Source of the DNA: Streptomyces sp. HPF1205
GTDB lineage: Bacteria > Actinomycetota > Actinomycetes > Streptomycetales > Streptomycetaceae
DNA: 64,000 bases
Assembly (NCBI RefSeq): GCF_020400825.1
Contig: NZ_JAINVH010000010.1
Span: forward strand, 186,001-250,000
Reading direction: 5' to 3'
Shown: piece by piece, positions 33,616 to 42,911 of the stretch
Numbering within the stretch: position 1 is the stretch's first letter
How the letters are laid out: every line of letters begins with the position of its first letter
Translations under genes and position numbers: made by a program
The notes under the pieces: generated by a model
Database searches by the model: none
What the model saw: the letters and a program-made list of their open reading frames with translations, nothing else
Told to the model about the DNA's origin: nothing

Positions 33616-35256
33616 TCATCCCTTGAGCGCCTCCGCGACGATCGCCCGCGCCTCGTCCTGCACCCGGGCCAGGTGCTCCTCGCCGAGGAAGGACTCGGCG
33701 TACACCTTGTAGACGTCCTCGGTCCCGGAGGGGCGGGCGGCGAACCAGGCGTTGTCGGTGGCCACCTTGATCCCGCCGATCGGCGCGCCGTTGCCGGGCG
33801 CCTCGGTCAGCACGGCGGTGACCCGCTCCCCGGCCAGTTCCTCGGCGGGTACCTGGCCGGGCGAGAGCCTGGCGAGCACGGCTTTCTGCTCGCGGTCGGC
33901 GGGCGCGTCGATCCGGGCGTACGAGGGGGCGCCGAACCTCGCGGTGAGGTCGGCGTAGTGCTCGGAGGGGGTGCGGCCGGTGACGGCGGTGATCTCGGCG
34001 GCGAGCAGCGCCAGCAGGATGCCGTCCTTGTCGGTGGTCCACACGCTCCCGTCGCGGCGCAGGAACGACGCCCCGGCCGACTCCTCCCCGCCGAAGGCGA
34101 GGGTGCCGCCGATGAGTCCGTCCACGAACCACTTGAAGCCGACCGGCACTTCGGTGAGCGGCCGCCCGAGGTCCGCGGCCACCTTGTCGATCATCGAGGA
34201 CGACACGAGGGTCTTGCCGACCGCGAGGTGCCGGCCCCACTGCTCCCGGTGCCCGATCAGATACGAGATCGCCACCGCGAGGTAGTGGTTGGGGTTCATC
34301 AGGCCGCCGTCGGGGGTGACGATGCCGTGCCGGTCCGCGTCGGCGTCGTTGCCGGTGGCGATGGCGTACTCGTCCTTGCGGGCGATCAGTGAGGCCATCG
34401 CGTACGGCGAGGAGCAGTCCATCCGGATCTTCCCGTCCCAGTCCAGGGTCATGAACCGCCAGGTGGGGTCGGCCTGCGGGTTGACCACGGTCAGGTCCAG
34501 CCGGTGGGTCTCGGCGATGCGGCCCCAGTAGTCCACGGACGCGCCGCCCAGCGGGTCCGCGCCGATCCGTACGCCGGCCGCGCGGACCGCGTCGAGGTCG
34601 AGCACCGAGGGCAGGTCGTCCACGTAGGCGCCGAGGAAGTCGTAGCGGCCGGTGGTGTCGGCCGCCAGGGCACGGGTGTACGGGACGCGGCGCACGTCCT
34701 TCAAGCCGCCTCGGATCAGCTCGTTGGCGCGGTCCTGGATCCAGCCGGTGGCGTCGGAGGCGGCGGGGCCGCCGGTGGGCGGGTTGTACTTGAAGCCGCC
34801 GTCGGCCGGCGGGTTGTGCGACGGGGTGACGACCACGCCGTCGGCCAGGCCGTCGGTCCGGCCGCGGTTGTGGGTGAGGACGGCGTGCGAGACGGCCGGG
34901 GTGGGGGTCCAGCCGTCGCCCTGGTCGACGAGCACGGTGACGCCGTTGGCGGCGAACACCTCCAGCGCGGTGACCCTGGCGGGCTCGGACAGCGCGTGGG
35001 TGTCGGCACCGAGGAAGAGCGGCCCGGTGGTGCCCTGGCGTTCGCGGTACTCGCAGATGGCCTGGCTGGTGGCGGCGATGTGGTCCTCGTTGAACGCCGT
35101 GTTCAGCGCGGATCCCCGGTGCCCCGAGGTGCCGAAGGCCACCTGCTGGGCGGGCTCGCCGGGGTCGGGGTGCAGCGCGTAGTAGGCGGTGACCAGGCGG
35201 GGGACGTCGACCAGGTCGTCCGGCCGGGCCGGGGTTCCGGCGCGCTCGTGCGGCAT
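33616..35256 (-). CDS. pgm: Phosphoglucomutase, alpha-D-glucose phosphate-specific
   Basis: A 546-aa cytoplasmic enzyme that interconverts glucose 1-phosphate and glucose 6-phosphate for glycogen, trehalose and cell-wall sugar supply. The phosphoserine loop is [11 protein letters not shown] with catalytic Ser146. FGTSGHRG lies near the N-terminus, the metal loop reads [10 protein letters not shown], the sugar-binding loop GGEESAG and the phosphate-binding end [13 protein letters not shown]. The length fits the family. ATG with AAGGAGA 7 nt upstream. Confidence 0.95.
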   Translation of the reverse strand: MPHERAGTPARPDDLVDVPRLVTAYYALHPDPGEPAQQVAFGTSGHRGSALNTAFNEDHIAATSQAICEYRERQGTTGPLFLGADTHALSEPARVTALEVFAANGVTVLVDQGDGWTPTPAVSHAVLTHNRGRTDGLADGVVVTPSHNPPADGGFKYNPPTGGPAASDATGWIQDRANELIRGGLKDVRRVPYTRALAADTTGRYDFLGAYVDDLPSVLDLDAVRAAGVRIGADPLGGASVDYWGRIAETHRLDLTVVNPQADPTWRFMTLDWDGKIRMDCSSPYAMASLIARKDEYAIATGNDADADRHGIVTPDGGLMNPNHYLAVAISYLIGHREQWGRHLAVGKTLVSSSMIDKVAADLGRPLTEVPVGFKWFVDGLIGGTLAFGGEESAGASFLRRDGSVWTTDKDGILLALLAAEITAVTGRTPSEHYADLTARFGAPSYARIDAPADREQKAVLARLSPGQVPAEELAGERVTAVLTEAPGNGAPIGGIKVATDNAWFAARPSGTEDVYKVYAESFLGEEHLARVQDEARAIVAEALKG

Positions 35257-35332
35257 GCACGTCTCCTTAGCTGCTTCGGCTGCTCGAAGTGCTTCAACGC
35301 TTACGTCTTCCTCAACTGCTCCGCCGCCATTC

Positions 35333-36022
35333 TCACGCGCCGGCCCCTTCCGCCACGTCCGCGGGGCCGCCTGCCGCCGGTGTCTGTGACCGGAACGAGT
35401 GGCCCAGTTGCTCGCCGAGGCCGAAATAGTGCCGGAAGTTGTAGATGAGCGGGTTCCAGCGGCCCGGGTCGATGTGCTGGGTGCCGGGCACCACCAGGCC
35501 GGCCTCGGCGTGGACCCGCACCACCTCGGCCTCGGCGATGAGGAAGCCGCCGGCGGCGCCGCCCCGGATCCGTACCGTCCGGGCCTCCAGTTGCAGCGGG
35601 CATTCGGCGACCCGCGGCGGGCGGACGACCTGCGAGGGCTGCGGGGTCAGGCCCGCGGCCGCGAACTTGTCGCGTTCGGTGCGGAAGACCGGCCGCTTGG
35701 CCGCGGGCACGGGGTCGCGGCCGGTGAGCGGGGCGAGGGCCTCCACGGACCGCCACTGCCCGGCGGACGGCAGGTTGATCACGAGCTCGGGCCGTACCGA
35801 GAGATTGGCGGCGCTCTGCCCGTTCGCGCCCAGGCCGAGGACGACGGTGCGGTCCAGCGCCCAGGCCGAGGAGATGGGGGCCAGATTCGGCGAGCCGTCC
35901 TCGTTGAGGGTCGACAGCAGCACGACGGGGGTGCCGAAGTACAAGATGCGCGGGGTGATCGCCCGGTGGGTGCCGGACCGGCCGGCGGCGGCTTTCTCGC
36001 TGATCGGCTCTGCGATGTCCAT
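35333..36022 (-). CDS. Flavin reductase-like FMN-binding protein
   Basis: A 229-aa protein with the split-barrel fold of flavin reductases. The pattern [33 protein letters not shown] is the FMN-binding N-terminus of the family, and [19 protein letters not shown] follows. Cofactor use (NADH or F420H2) and partner enzyme are unknown. It is divergent from an MFS efflux gene over a 74-bp region that carries a near-perfect dyad, suggesting joint regulation. Confidence 0.85.
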   Translation of the reverse strand: MDIAEPISEKAAAGRSGTHRAITPRILYFGTPVVLLSTLNEDGSPNLAPISSAWALDRTVVLGLGANGQSAANLSVRPELVINLPSAGQWRSVEALAPLTGRDPVPAAKRPVFRTERDKFAAAGLTPQPSQVVRPPRVAECPLQLEARTVRIRGGAAGGFLIAEAEVVRVHAEAGLVVPGTQHIDPGRWNPLIYNFRHYFGLGEQLGHSFRSQTPAAGGPADVAEGAGA

Positions 36023-36042
36023 GCCCTCGACGGTAGGGTGGT

Positions 36043-36067
36043 ACCGCTTCGGCAGGCGCCGAACGGT
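36043..36067. promoter_or_regulatory. Candidate operator between flavin reductase and MFS genes
   Basis: TTCGGC-AGGC-GCCGAA is a perfect inverted repeat, extended by ACCG on the left (after one unpaired C) and CGGT on the right. It sits midway in the 74-bp divergent region, so one repressor could control both genes. The regulator is not known; the MarR protein at 37633 is a candidate. Confidence 0.5.
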
Positions 36068-36096
36068 GCCGCCGCCGCGATGCGAGAGGGCTTCCG

Positions 36097-37626
36097 ATGA
36101 CGATCACCGCGGAGCAGCCCGCCGAGGCAGGCGTGCGCCTGTCCTCACGTGCCGGCCGCTGGGTGCTGGCCTGCTCGGTCCTCGGGTCCGGCATGGCGAT
36201 GCTGGACGGGACCGCGGTCAACATCGCCCTGCCCAGGATCGGCACCGACCTGGGTGTGACCCTCGCGACCTTGCAGTGGACGGTCAACGGCTACCTGCTG
36301 ACGCTGGCCGGGCTGATCCTGCTCGGCGGCGGGCTCGGCGACCGGTACGGCCGGCGCAGGGTGTTCATGATCGGCGTGGTGTGGTTCGCGCTGGCGTCCG
36401 CGCTGTGCGGGGCCGCGCAGAGCGGCGCGATGCTGATCACGGCCCGGGCGCTGCAGGGGGTGGGCGGCGCCCTGCTGACTCCGGGGTCGCTCGCGCTGGT
36501 GCAGTCCACCTTCCACCCGCGGGACCGGGCCAAGGCGGTGGGCGCCTGGTCGGGCCTGGGCGGGGTGGCGGGCGCGGTCGGCCCGTTCCTGGGCGGCTTC
36601 CTGGTGGACGGGCCGGGGTGGCGCTGGATCTTCCTGGTCAATCTGCCGGTCGCCGCGGTGGTGGTGGCGATCGCGGCGCGGCACGTGCCCGAGAGCCGGG
36701 ACCGTACGGCCTCGGGCGCCTTCGACGTGCGCGGCGCCGCGCTGGCCGCGCTGGCCCTGGCGGGTGTCACCTACGCCCTGATCGCGGCCTCCGGCCACCC
36801 GTCGTGGCCGGTGCTGGTGGTGCCCGCGGTGGCCGCGGTGGCGTGCGCGGTGGCGTTCGTCCGCACCGAGAAGAGCCGCGCGCACCCGATGCTGCCGCTG
36901 TCGGTGTTCTCCTCCCGGCTGTTCACCTCGATGAACGTGGTGACCTTGTGCCTGTACGCGGCGATCGGCGGGGTCTTCTTCGTCCTGCCGGTGCAACTGC
37001 AGATCGCCGCCGGGTACAGCGCGCTGGGGTCGGGGCTGGCGACGCTGCCGGTGACGGTGCTGATGCTGCTGCTGTCGGCGCCGGCGGGCGCCCTGGCGCA
37101 GCGGATCGGGCCGCGGCTGCCGCTGACCGTGGGGCCGCTGGTCACGGCCGCCGGCCTGTTGCTGCTCACCAGGGTCGGGCCGGGCTCCTCCTCGTACCCG
37201 CTGGACGTGCTGCCGGCGGTCACCTTGCAGGGGCTGGGGATGAGCCTGTTCGTGGCGCCGCTGACCGCGACGGTGCTGGCCTCGGTGGACGTCGACCACG
37301 CCGGGATCGCCAGCGGGGTCAACAACGCGGCGGCCCGGGTCGCCCAGCTGCTGATGGTGGCCGCGCTGCCGCTGGTGGTGGGCCTGTCCGACCAGGCGTA
37401 CCGCTCCGCGCACAAGGTCGACACCGCCTTCGGCAAGTCGATGGCCGTCTGCGCGGGGCTGTGCGCGCTCGCCGCGCTGCTGGCCTTCTGGCTGGTGCCG
37501 CCGCAGGCGCTCAAGGAGGCCGAGGAGGGTGGCGCGCGGCAGTGCGCGCACCCGCAGTGCCGGGCGAACTGCGGCTTCTCCGCGCCCCCGCTGGAGCCGG
37601 GCGGGCCCGCCCGGCGGGATCCCTGA
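36097..37626 (+). CDS. MFS drug-efflux transporter, DHA2 type, with Cys-rich tail
   Basis: A 509-aa membrane protein with about 14 helices. DHA2 motifs are MAMLDGTAVNIALPRIG, GGGLGDRYGRRRVF, ARALQGVGGALLTPGSLAL and GAVGPFLGGFLVDG. The C-terminal ~40 cytoplasmic residues carry CAHPQCRANC, three cysteines and a histidine in ten residues, which is unusual for this family and could bind metal. ATG with GAGAGGG 6 nt upstream. It is divergent from the flavin reductase and converges on the MarR gene, with the two stop codons only 6 bp apart. Confidence 0.88.
   Translation: MTITAEQPAEAGVRLSSRAGRWVLACSVLGSGMAMLDGTAVNIALPRIGTDLGVTLATLQWTVNGYLLTLAGLILLGGGLGDRYGRRRVFMIGVVWFALASALCGAAQSGAMLITARALQGVGGALLTPGSLALVQSTFHPRDRAKAVGAWSGLGGVAGAVGPFLGGFLVDGPGWRWIFLVNLPVAAVVVAIAARHVPESRDRTASGAFDVRGAALAALALAGVTYALIAASGHPSWPVLVVPAVAAVACAVAFVRTEKSRAHPMLPLSVFSSRLFTSMNVVTLCLYAAIGGVFFVLPVQLQIAAGYSALGSGLATLPVTVLMLLLSAPAGALAQRIGPRLPLTVGPLVTAAGLLLLTRVGPGSSSYPLDVLPAVTLQGLGMSLFVAPLTATVLASVDVDHAGIASGVNNAAARVAQLLMVAALPLVVGLSDQAYRSAHKVDTAFGKSMAVCAGLCALAALLAFWLVPPQALKEAEEGGARQCAHPQCRANCGFSAPPLEPGGPARRDP
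37596..37615. terminator. Palindrome near the converging MFS and MarR gene ends
   Basis: GCCGGGCGGG followed by its reverse complement forms a perfect 20-bp palindrome inside the last codons of the MFS gene. A second palindrome, CTGACCGCGGTCAG (37623-37636), contains both stop codons. Confidence 0.55.
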
Positions 37627-37632
37627 CCGCGG

Positions 37633-38124
37633 TCAGCCGCCGTCCGGGTCCGCCGGTTCGGTCAGGAGCTGCTCCAGTACGGGCAGCGCCGCCTCCAGCG
37701 CCCCGGCCTGCTCGGGGGTGAGCCGGGCCATCCGCCGGGCCAGCAGTTCCGAGCGCTGCCTGCGGATCCGGTCGATCAGGGCGGCCCCCTTCTCCGTGAC
37801 GCTGACCAGCTGGGAGCGGCCGTCGGTCGGGTCGGGCTGCTTGCTGATCAGCCCGGCCGCGGCCAGCGGCGCCACCGTGCGCGTCAGCGAGGGCGCCGCG
37901 ACCTGCTCGTACGCGGCGAGCTCCCCGATCCGCATCGGGCCGTGCTCATGCGTCCTGGCCAGCGCCGACAACTGCGCGTAGGTGAGGTCCAGGTCGCTGC
38001 CGGACGCCTGCGCGAGCTGGCGGTAGAGACGGGCGATGACCAGCCGCAGCCGCGCCACCTGCGCGGAGGAAGGGGCGGCCGCCGGGGGCGCGGGACGCCT
38101 TCCGCGCCCGTCGAGGTCGGTCAT
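37633..38124 (-). CDS. MarR family transcriptional regulator
   Basis: A 163-aa winged-helix DNA-binding protein. The MarR core reads LTYAQLSALARTHEHGPMRIGELAAYEQVAAPSLTRTV for the recognition helix region, followed by the wing DPTDGRSQLVSVTEKG. Usually a dimeric repressor released by small aromatic ligands. It is 37 bp downstream of the second DHA2 transporter in the same direction, so it probably shares its transcript and controls it. ATG start with AAGGAGG about 10 nt upstream. Confidence 0.9.
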   Translation of the reverse strand: MTDLDGRGRRPAPPAAAPSSAQVARLRLVIARLYRQLAQASGSDLDLTYAQLSALARTHEHGPMRIGELAAYEQVAAPSLTRTVAPLAAAGLISKQPDPTDGRSQLVSVTEKGAALIDRIRRQRSELLARRMARLTPEQAGALEAALPVLEQLLTEPADPDGG

Positions 38125-38161
38125 GGGGGGGTGCGCCTCCTTCGGTCGCGTCGCGCGCGAC

Positions 38162-39886
38162 TCACTCCTGCGTGCCGCCGCGGGCGCGGATCAGCGACGC
38201 GCCCGCCGCGACCAAGGACATCACGATCGCCAGGGAGAACACCACGACCAGCCCGTCGTGGAACGGCCCGGAGATCAGGTGCGGGAAGAACTGCCGCCCG
38301 GTGAGGGTGCGGGCGTGGGCCGGGGAGAGCGTGCCGAGCAGGTGCGGGCCGAGCAACTGCTGGATCGGGTTGTAGCCGAGGAAGGCGGCGAACAGGGTGC
38401 CGACCGGCGGCAGGCCCGCCACTTGGTGGGCGTTGGCCGCGGGCACGCCCTGGGCGGTCAGGCCGGAGCTGAGGGTGTGCGGCAGCGACCGGGCGAGACC
38501 GGCCACCATCAGCGAGAAGAAGACACCGATGGACAGGACCATGCCGGCGTTCTGGAACGTGGCGCGCATGCCGGAGGCGGCGCCGCGCGCGTCGGCGGGC
38601 ACGCTGGCCATGATGATCGAGGTGTTGGGCGCGGCGAACAGGCCGCCGCCCAGGCCGTTGAGGAACACCACAAGGGCGAAGGTCCAGTAGCTGAAGTCGG
38701 TGGGGAGCAGCAGCAGGCCGCCGAAGGAGCCGGCCATGACGACGAAGCCCGCGGCCGCGAACAGCCGGGCGCCGTAGCGGTCGGACAGGTATCCGGCGAT
38801 GGGCCCGGCGGCGAGGAAGCCGACGGTCAGCGGCAGCAGGTAGATGCCGGCCCACAGCGGGGTGTCGGCGTAGTCGTAGCCGTGCAGCGGCAGCCAGATG
38901 CCCTGCAGCCAGATGATGAGCATGAACTGCAGCCCGCCGCGGGCTATGGAGCCCAGCAGGGTGGCCGCGTTGCCGCCCGCGAAGGCCGCGTTGCGGAACA
39001 GCCGCAGCGGGAACATCGGCTGAGCGACCCTCGTCTCGACCACGCAGAAGACGACGAGTGTGGCCGCGCCGCCGATCAGGCCGGCCAGCACCCAGGGGTT
39101 GGTCCAGCCCATCGTGTGGCCGCCGTACGGCTGGATGCCGTAGGTGATGCCGGCCAGCAGCGCGGTCAGGCCGACGGCGAAGGTGATGTTGCCCCACCAG
39201 TCCATCCGGGCCGGGCGGCGCAGGCCGGTGTCGTGCAGCGAGCGGTACGCCCAGACGGTGCCGACCAGGCCGATCGGCACGTTGACCCAGAAGATGGAGC
39301 GCCAGTTCCATTCGGCGAGCAGGCCGCCGAGCACCAGGCCGATGAAGGAGCCGGCGATGCCGGCCACCATGTTCACGCCCAGGGCCATGCCGCGCTGCCG
39401 GGCGGGGAACGCATCGGTGATGATCGCCGCGGAGTTGGCCATCAGCATGGAGCCGCCGACGGCCTGGGCGACGCGCCAGCCGATCAGCCAGAGCGCGCCG
39501 CCCCCGCCGTGGACCGGGTCGACGGAGAGGATCACCGAGGTGACCGTGAAGATCGCGAAGCCCGCGTTGTAGATCCTGACCCGGCCGAGGATGTCGCCGA
39601 GGCGGCCGAGGGTGACCACCAGGACGGCGGTGACCAGCATGTAGCCCATCAGCATCCACAGCAGGTAGCTGACGTTGCCCGGCTGGAGCGGGTCGAGGCG
39701 GATGCCGTTGAAGATCGCGGGGAGCGAGATCAGCACGATCGAGGAGTTGATCGTCGCGATGAGCATGCCGAGCGTGGTGTTGGACAGTGCCACCCACTTG
39801 TAGAGCGGATGGTCGGCGGCGATGCGCGGTGCCCGCCGGCCGGTCCTTCCCTGCACGTCTTCTTCGGTCGCCATCTGGACGGTCAC
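38162..39886 (-). CDS. MFS drug-efflux transporter, DHA2 type
   Basis: A 574-aa membrane protein with about 14 helices. It opens with a cytoplasmic stretch and then [26 protein letters not shown]. Other marks are [40 protein letters not shown], and [28 protein letters not shown]. Probable multidrug exporter controlled by the downstream MarR protein. The start is GTG at 39884-39886; ATG at 39872-39874 is an alternative, and GGTGGAG lies between 2 and 13 nt upstream of the two. An AT-rich dyad lies just upstream. Confidence 0.88.
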   Translation of the reverse strand: MTVQMATEEDVQGRTGRRAPRIAADHPLYKWVALSNTTLGMLIATINSSIVLISLPAIFNGIRLDPLQPGNVSYLLWMLMGYMLVTAVLVVTLGRLGDILGRVRIYNAGFAIFTVTSVILSVDPVHGGGGALWLIGWRVAQAVGGSMLMANSAAIITDAFPARQRGMALGVNMVAGIAGSFIGLVLGGLLAEWNWRSIFWVNVPIGLVGTVWAYRSLHDTGLRRPARMDWWGNITFAVGLTALLAGITYGIQPYGGHTMGWTNPWVLAGLIGGAATLVVFCVVETRVAQPMFPLRLFRNAAFAGGNAATLLGSIARGGLQFMLIIWLQGIWLPLHGYDYADTPLWAGIYLLPLTVGFLAAGPIAGYLSDRYGARLFAAAGFVVMAGSFGGLLLLPTDFSYWTFALVVFLNGLGGGLFAAPNTSIIMASVPADARGAASGMRATFQNAGMVLSIGVFFSLMVAGLARSLPHTLSSGLTAQGVPAANAHQVAGLPPVGTLFAAFLGYNPIQQLLGPHLLGTLSPAHARTLTGRQFFPHLISGPFHDGLVVVFSLAIVMSLVAAGASLIRARGGTQE

Positions 39887-39900
39887 ACTCCACCCGGAAG

Positions 39901-39924
39901 AGTTATTTAACTTAGGTTAAGTAA
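39901..39924. promoter_or_regulatory. AT-rich dyad, candidate MarR operator
   Basis: TTAAC-TTAG-GTTAA (39907-39920) is a perfect inverted repeat, and ACTTA-GGT-TAAGT overlaps it. The patch is strikingly AT-rich for this genome and lies 15 bp before the transporter start codon. Size and symmetry fit MarR-family sites. Confidence 0.6.
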
Positions 39925-39975
39925 TCCTATCATCGGAGTGCTCGTGTGCCGACCCCGCCTGCCGCCCGTTCCCGG

Positions 39976-40488
39976 TCACCGGCGGCGCAGCAGCGTGCCG
40001 CGCAGCAAGGCCGCCTGGCCGGCGTGCTGGATGTCGTCGTCGATCACGCTGACCAGCCGGACGCCGAGGGTGACCGGCGGGTCCCAGCGCTCGTCCACGA
40101 CGCGGTCGAGGTCGGACTCGGACAGGCCCGCGACGTAGCCGAGGGTGGCGTCGTGCACCGCGTCGTAGTAGCCGGTCAGCAGCGAGGCGTCCTTGACCCG
40201 GACCTTGGCCACCTGGGACGAGGTGTGCCCGTAGCCGGTGGCGGCGGCCGGGAGGGACAGGTCGAAGCGCTCCCGCCAGCCGTCGGACTCCCACAGCTGG
40301 TCCCGGCTGGCCACCTCGGCGACATGGTCGTCCTGGACCCGGGTCAGGTGCCAGATCAGCCAGGCGACGGAGTTGCCGCCCGGGTCGAGGCGCTCGCCCA
40401 GCTCGTCGGGGGTGAGACCGTCGACGGCCGCGTGCACGTTCTCCTTGACCCGGCCGAAGGCGTCGGCGAGCAGTTCCGCGTGGTTCAT
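39976..40488 (-). CDS. DinB-like/mycothiol transferase domain protein (DUF664 type)
   Basis: A 170-aa four-helix protein of the DinB/MDMPI fold used by thiol S-transferases. Candidate metal ligands are the His of SVAWLIWHLTRVQDDH and of DDDIQHAGQAALLRG near the C-terminus. Thiol cofactor (mycothiol) use is inferred from the family and from the actinomycete host. ATG at 40486-40488 was chosen because GGGAG then sits 5 nt upstream; the adjacent ATG at 40489 is possible. Confidence 0.83.
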   Translation of the reverse strand: MNHAELLADAFGRVKENVHAAVDGLTPDELGERLDPGGNSVAWLIWHLTRVQDDHVAEVASRDQLWESDGWRERFDLSLPAAATGYGHTSSQVAKVRVKDASLLTGYYDAVHDATLGYVAGLSESDLDRVVDERWDPPVTLGVRLVSVIDDDIQHAGQAALLRGTLLRRR

Positions 40489-40663
40489 CATGGCTCCCTG
40501 CGGGATGTACGGGGTGCCGCCCGCGGGTCCGCTGCCCGCCGGCGGCCTGACGCTCCGCATTGTCCCCCGCGGTACCGACATCCCGGGGAGGCCGGACCCG
40601 GGTGGGGGCGGGTGGGGGCCTCGGGTGCCGGGACCGTGACCGGGGCCGGGACCGGACCCGGCT

Positions 40664-40687
40664 CGGGCGCCGGGCCGCGGGCGCCCG
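40664..40687 (-). terminator. Hairpin downstream of the FUSC-like gene
   Basis: CGGGCGCC (40664-40671) and GGCGCCCG (40680-40687) pair around an 8-nt loop, 4 bp past the stop codon of the FUSC-like gene. Confidence 0.5.
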
Positions 40688-40690
40688 GGG

Positions 40691-41950
40691 TCAGCGGAAG
40701 GCGTTGCGGACCGGGACCTCGGCGCGGCGGTGGACGCCGCGGCCCGCCAGGCGGCGCTTGATCAGCTCCAGCCTGGGATAGCGCTCGCTCATCTCCCGTC
40801 CGTACCGGTCGAGCTCCTCCACCAGGCGCTCGGACCGCTTCTCGACGGCCAGTTCGTCCAGGATCCGGTCGACCTCGGCGAGCAGGGCGCCGTGCAACTG
40901 CCACTGCCTCGGGTGCCGCTGCACCCCGGCCAGCAGCAGGTCCGCCGCCCGGTCGCGGCAGTGGGCGCTGTCGACGAGCGCCTTCGCCAGCCGGTCCTCC
41001 GCCTCCTCCGCGTTGGCCGCCACCTGAGTGGTGATCAGCACGGCGAAGCTCTCGATCGCGTCGGCCACATGCGCGAAGAGCCGCTCCAATTGCGCGGCGA
41101 TGTCCGCGGGGAACAGGTCGGCCGGGAAGAGGGACTCGTCGGTGCGGTGCTTGGCGAGGTCGGTGAGGGTGCGGAACACCACGCGCACCACCACCGCGCA
41201 GATCTCCAGGGTGTCCAGGCCGGTGCGCAGCACGATCCGGGACAGGACGCCCTCCTGCACCCGGGGGTTCCACCGCAGGCTGTCCTCGGCCTGCCGCAGC
41301 GAGGCGTCCACCTCGACGATCGCGTGGTCCATCCGGCGGGCCTCGTGGAGGCGGGCGGCGGCACGCTCGACGGGCAGGCGCCCGCCCAGCTCACCGCCGA
41401 CGTCGCGGAAGAGGCCGCCCATCCGGTCGGCGAGGTTCTCGATGGCCCCGCCGGCCGACTGCACCCACACCGGCGGTGCGAACAGCAGGTTGAACAGCAG
41501 CCCCACCACGGCGCCGATCAGCGTCTCCCAGATCCTGTCGAGAGCGGTGTTGGCCACCCGCGTCACGCCGAGCACGAGCATCGCGGAGATGGCCACCTCG
41601 GCCTCGAACTCCCCCACCCGCACCACGCGGCCGACCAGCAGCCCGGTGAGGATGATCAGTCCCAGGCTCCACCAGCTCAGCCCCACCAGGGCGCTGAAGC
41701 CGATGGCGATCGCCACTCCGACGACGACGGCGGTGATCCGGCGGATGCCGGTGGTGACCGTGGAGTACAGGGTCACCTGGACCACGAGCAGGGCCGTCAG
41801 CGGCGCGGTGAGCGGCGCCGGGTGGGGCAGCAGCCAGACGGCGACGGCGTAGGCGATGACGGACGCGGCGGTGGACCGCAGGATCTGGACGGCGGCCGGC
41901 TCGGTGCTCCACCGGACCAGCTTGACCACGGGTTCTGGTACGTCGGGCAT
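40691..41950 (-). CDS. FUSC/aromatic acid exporter-like membrane protein
   Basis: A 419-aa protein. Residues ~20-165 hold about five to six helices (AASVIAYAVAVWLLP, LTALLVVQVTLYSTV, VVVGVAIAIGFSALVG, WWSLGLIILTGLLVG, AISAMLVLGV) of the FUSC/ArAE type. The rest is a long helical cytoplasmic domain. The family includes exporters of aromatic acids, but the substrate is unknown here. ATG at 41948-41950 with AAAGGGCAGGAG directly upstream. Confidence 0.82.
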   Translation of the reverse strand: MPDVPEPVVKLVRWSTEPAAVQILRSTAASVIAYAVAVWLLPHPAPLTAPLTALLVVQVTLYSTVTTGIRRITAVVVGVAIAIGFSALVGLSWWSLGLIILTGLLVGRVVRVGEFEAEVAISAMLVLGVTRVANTALDRIWETLIGAVVGLLFNLLFAPPVWVQSAGGAIENLADRMGGLFRDVGGELGGRLPVERAAARLHEARRMDHAIVEVDASLRQAEDSLRWNPRVQEGVLSRIVLRTGLDTLEICAVVVRVVFRTLTDLAKHRTDESLFPADLFPADIAAQLERLFAHVADAIESFAVLITTQVAANAEEAEDRLAKALVDSAHCRDRAADLLLAGVQRHPRQWQLHGALLAEVDRILDELAVEKRSERLVEELDRYGREMSERYPRLELIKRRLAGRGVHRRAEVPVRNAFR

Positions 41951-42220
41951 CTCCTGCCCTTTCCCGCTCTCGGCGATCTCACCGCTCAGCGTAGGTGCGG
42001 ATCCCGACCGCACCCGGGCGCGGCGCGCGGCGGCGCGGCGTTCGGGGACCGCGGCCGGCAGGTCGGTGCCGCGGGCCCCGCCGCCGCGGCGGCCCGGACG
42101 CTGCCCGCCCAGGGCGGACCTCTGACGGACGCCGCCGGCACGTCACGGGAGGGCCGGCCGGGACACGGGGCCGCCCCCGCGCGTGGCGGGAGCGGGGCGT
42201 CGGGCTGCTACCTTCCGCGC

Positions 42221-42718
42221 ATGCCCGGCCTCACCTATTCCCGTGTGGGCATGACGGCGGGCGACGGCTCGCCGCCGCCTGACGGGTTCCGCACCCTGCG
42301 GGTGCGCGCCTCCCTGCCCGCGGACTCCTACGACCGCGCGGCGCAGGCCCTGTTCACGTGGCGGATGCACCGCGCCGTCCCGTTGCTGCGGCTCTCGGCC
42401 ACCGCCGCTGAGGCCGCGCCCGGCGTTCGCGTGCTGCTGCGCTGGGGGCCCGTCCGGGCGCCGTGCGAGGTCGTCTGGACGGTCCGGACGCGGGACATGG
42501 CCGGTTTCGCGTACGGGACGCTGCCCGGGCACCCGGAATGCGGCGAGGAGGCGTTCGTCCTGCGGCGCGCCCCCGACGGCGCGGTGGACTTCACCGTCTT
42601 CGCCATCAGCCGGCACGCGGCCCTCTACCTGCGGCCGACCGGCCGCTGCGGGCACTGGGCGCAACGGGCGGTCGCCCGCCGCTACACCACCGCGCTGCGC
42701 CGGCTGGCCGAGCGCTGA
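42221..42718 (+). CDS. DUF1990 family protein
   Basis: A 165-aa soluble protein. The order YSRVGMTAG, GFRTLRVRASLP, AAQALFTWRMHRAVPL, CEVVWTV, GFAYGTLPGHPECGEEAFVL and VDFTVFAISRHA is the DUF1990 pattern. The fold is START-like in related proteins, and no activity is established. No clear ribosome binding site precedes the ATG. The 270-bp stretch to its left holds the promoters of this gene and the FUSC-like gene; nothing else is seen there. Confidence 0.85.
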   Translation: MPGLTYSRVGMTAGDGSPPPDGFRTLRVRASLPADSYDRAAQALFTWRMHRAVPLLRLSATAAEAAPGVRVLLRWGPVRAPCEVVWTVRTRDMAGFAYGTLPGHPECGEEAFVLRRAPDGAVDFTVFAISRHAALYLRPTGRCGHWAQRAVARRYTTALRRLAER

Positions 42719-42911
42719 CCGCGACGGCCGCTGGCCCGGTGGGCCGGCCGGAAGGACCGGGCCACCCGCGGCCGATCCACGCGGTCGGCCGCGCCCGGGC
42801 GGGCGCGAGCGCCGCCCGCGGGACGGACGTGTCCGGGCGGGCGACTTCGCTAGGGTACGGACCGAGTTCGGTCCCGGGGTCGGGACGGCGGCCGGGACCA
42901 GGGAAGGCGCG

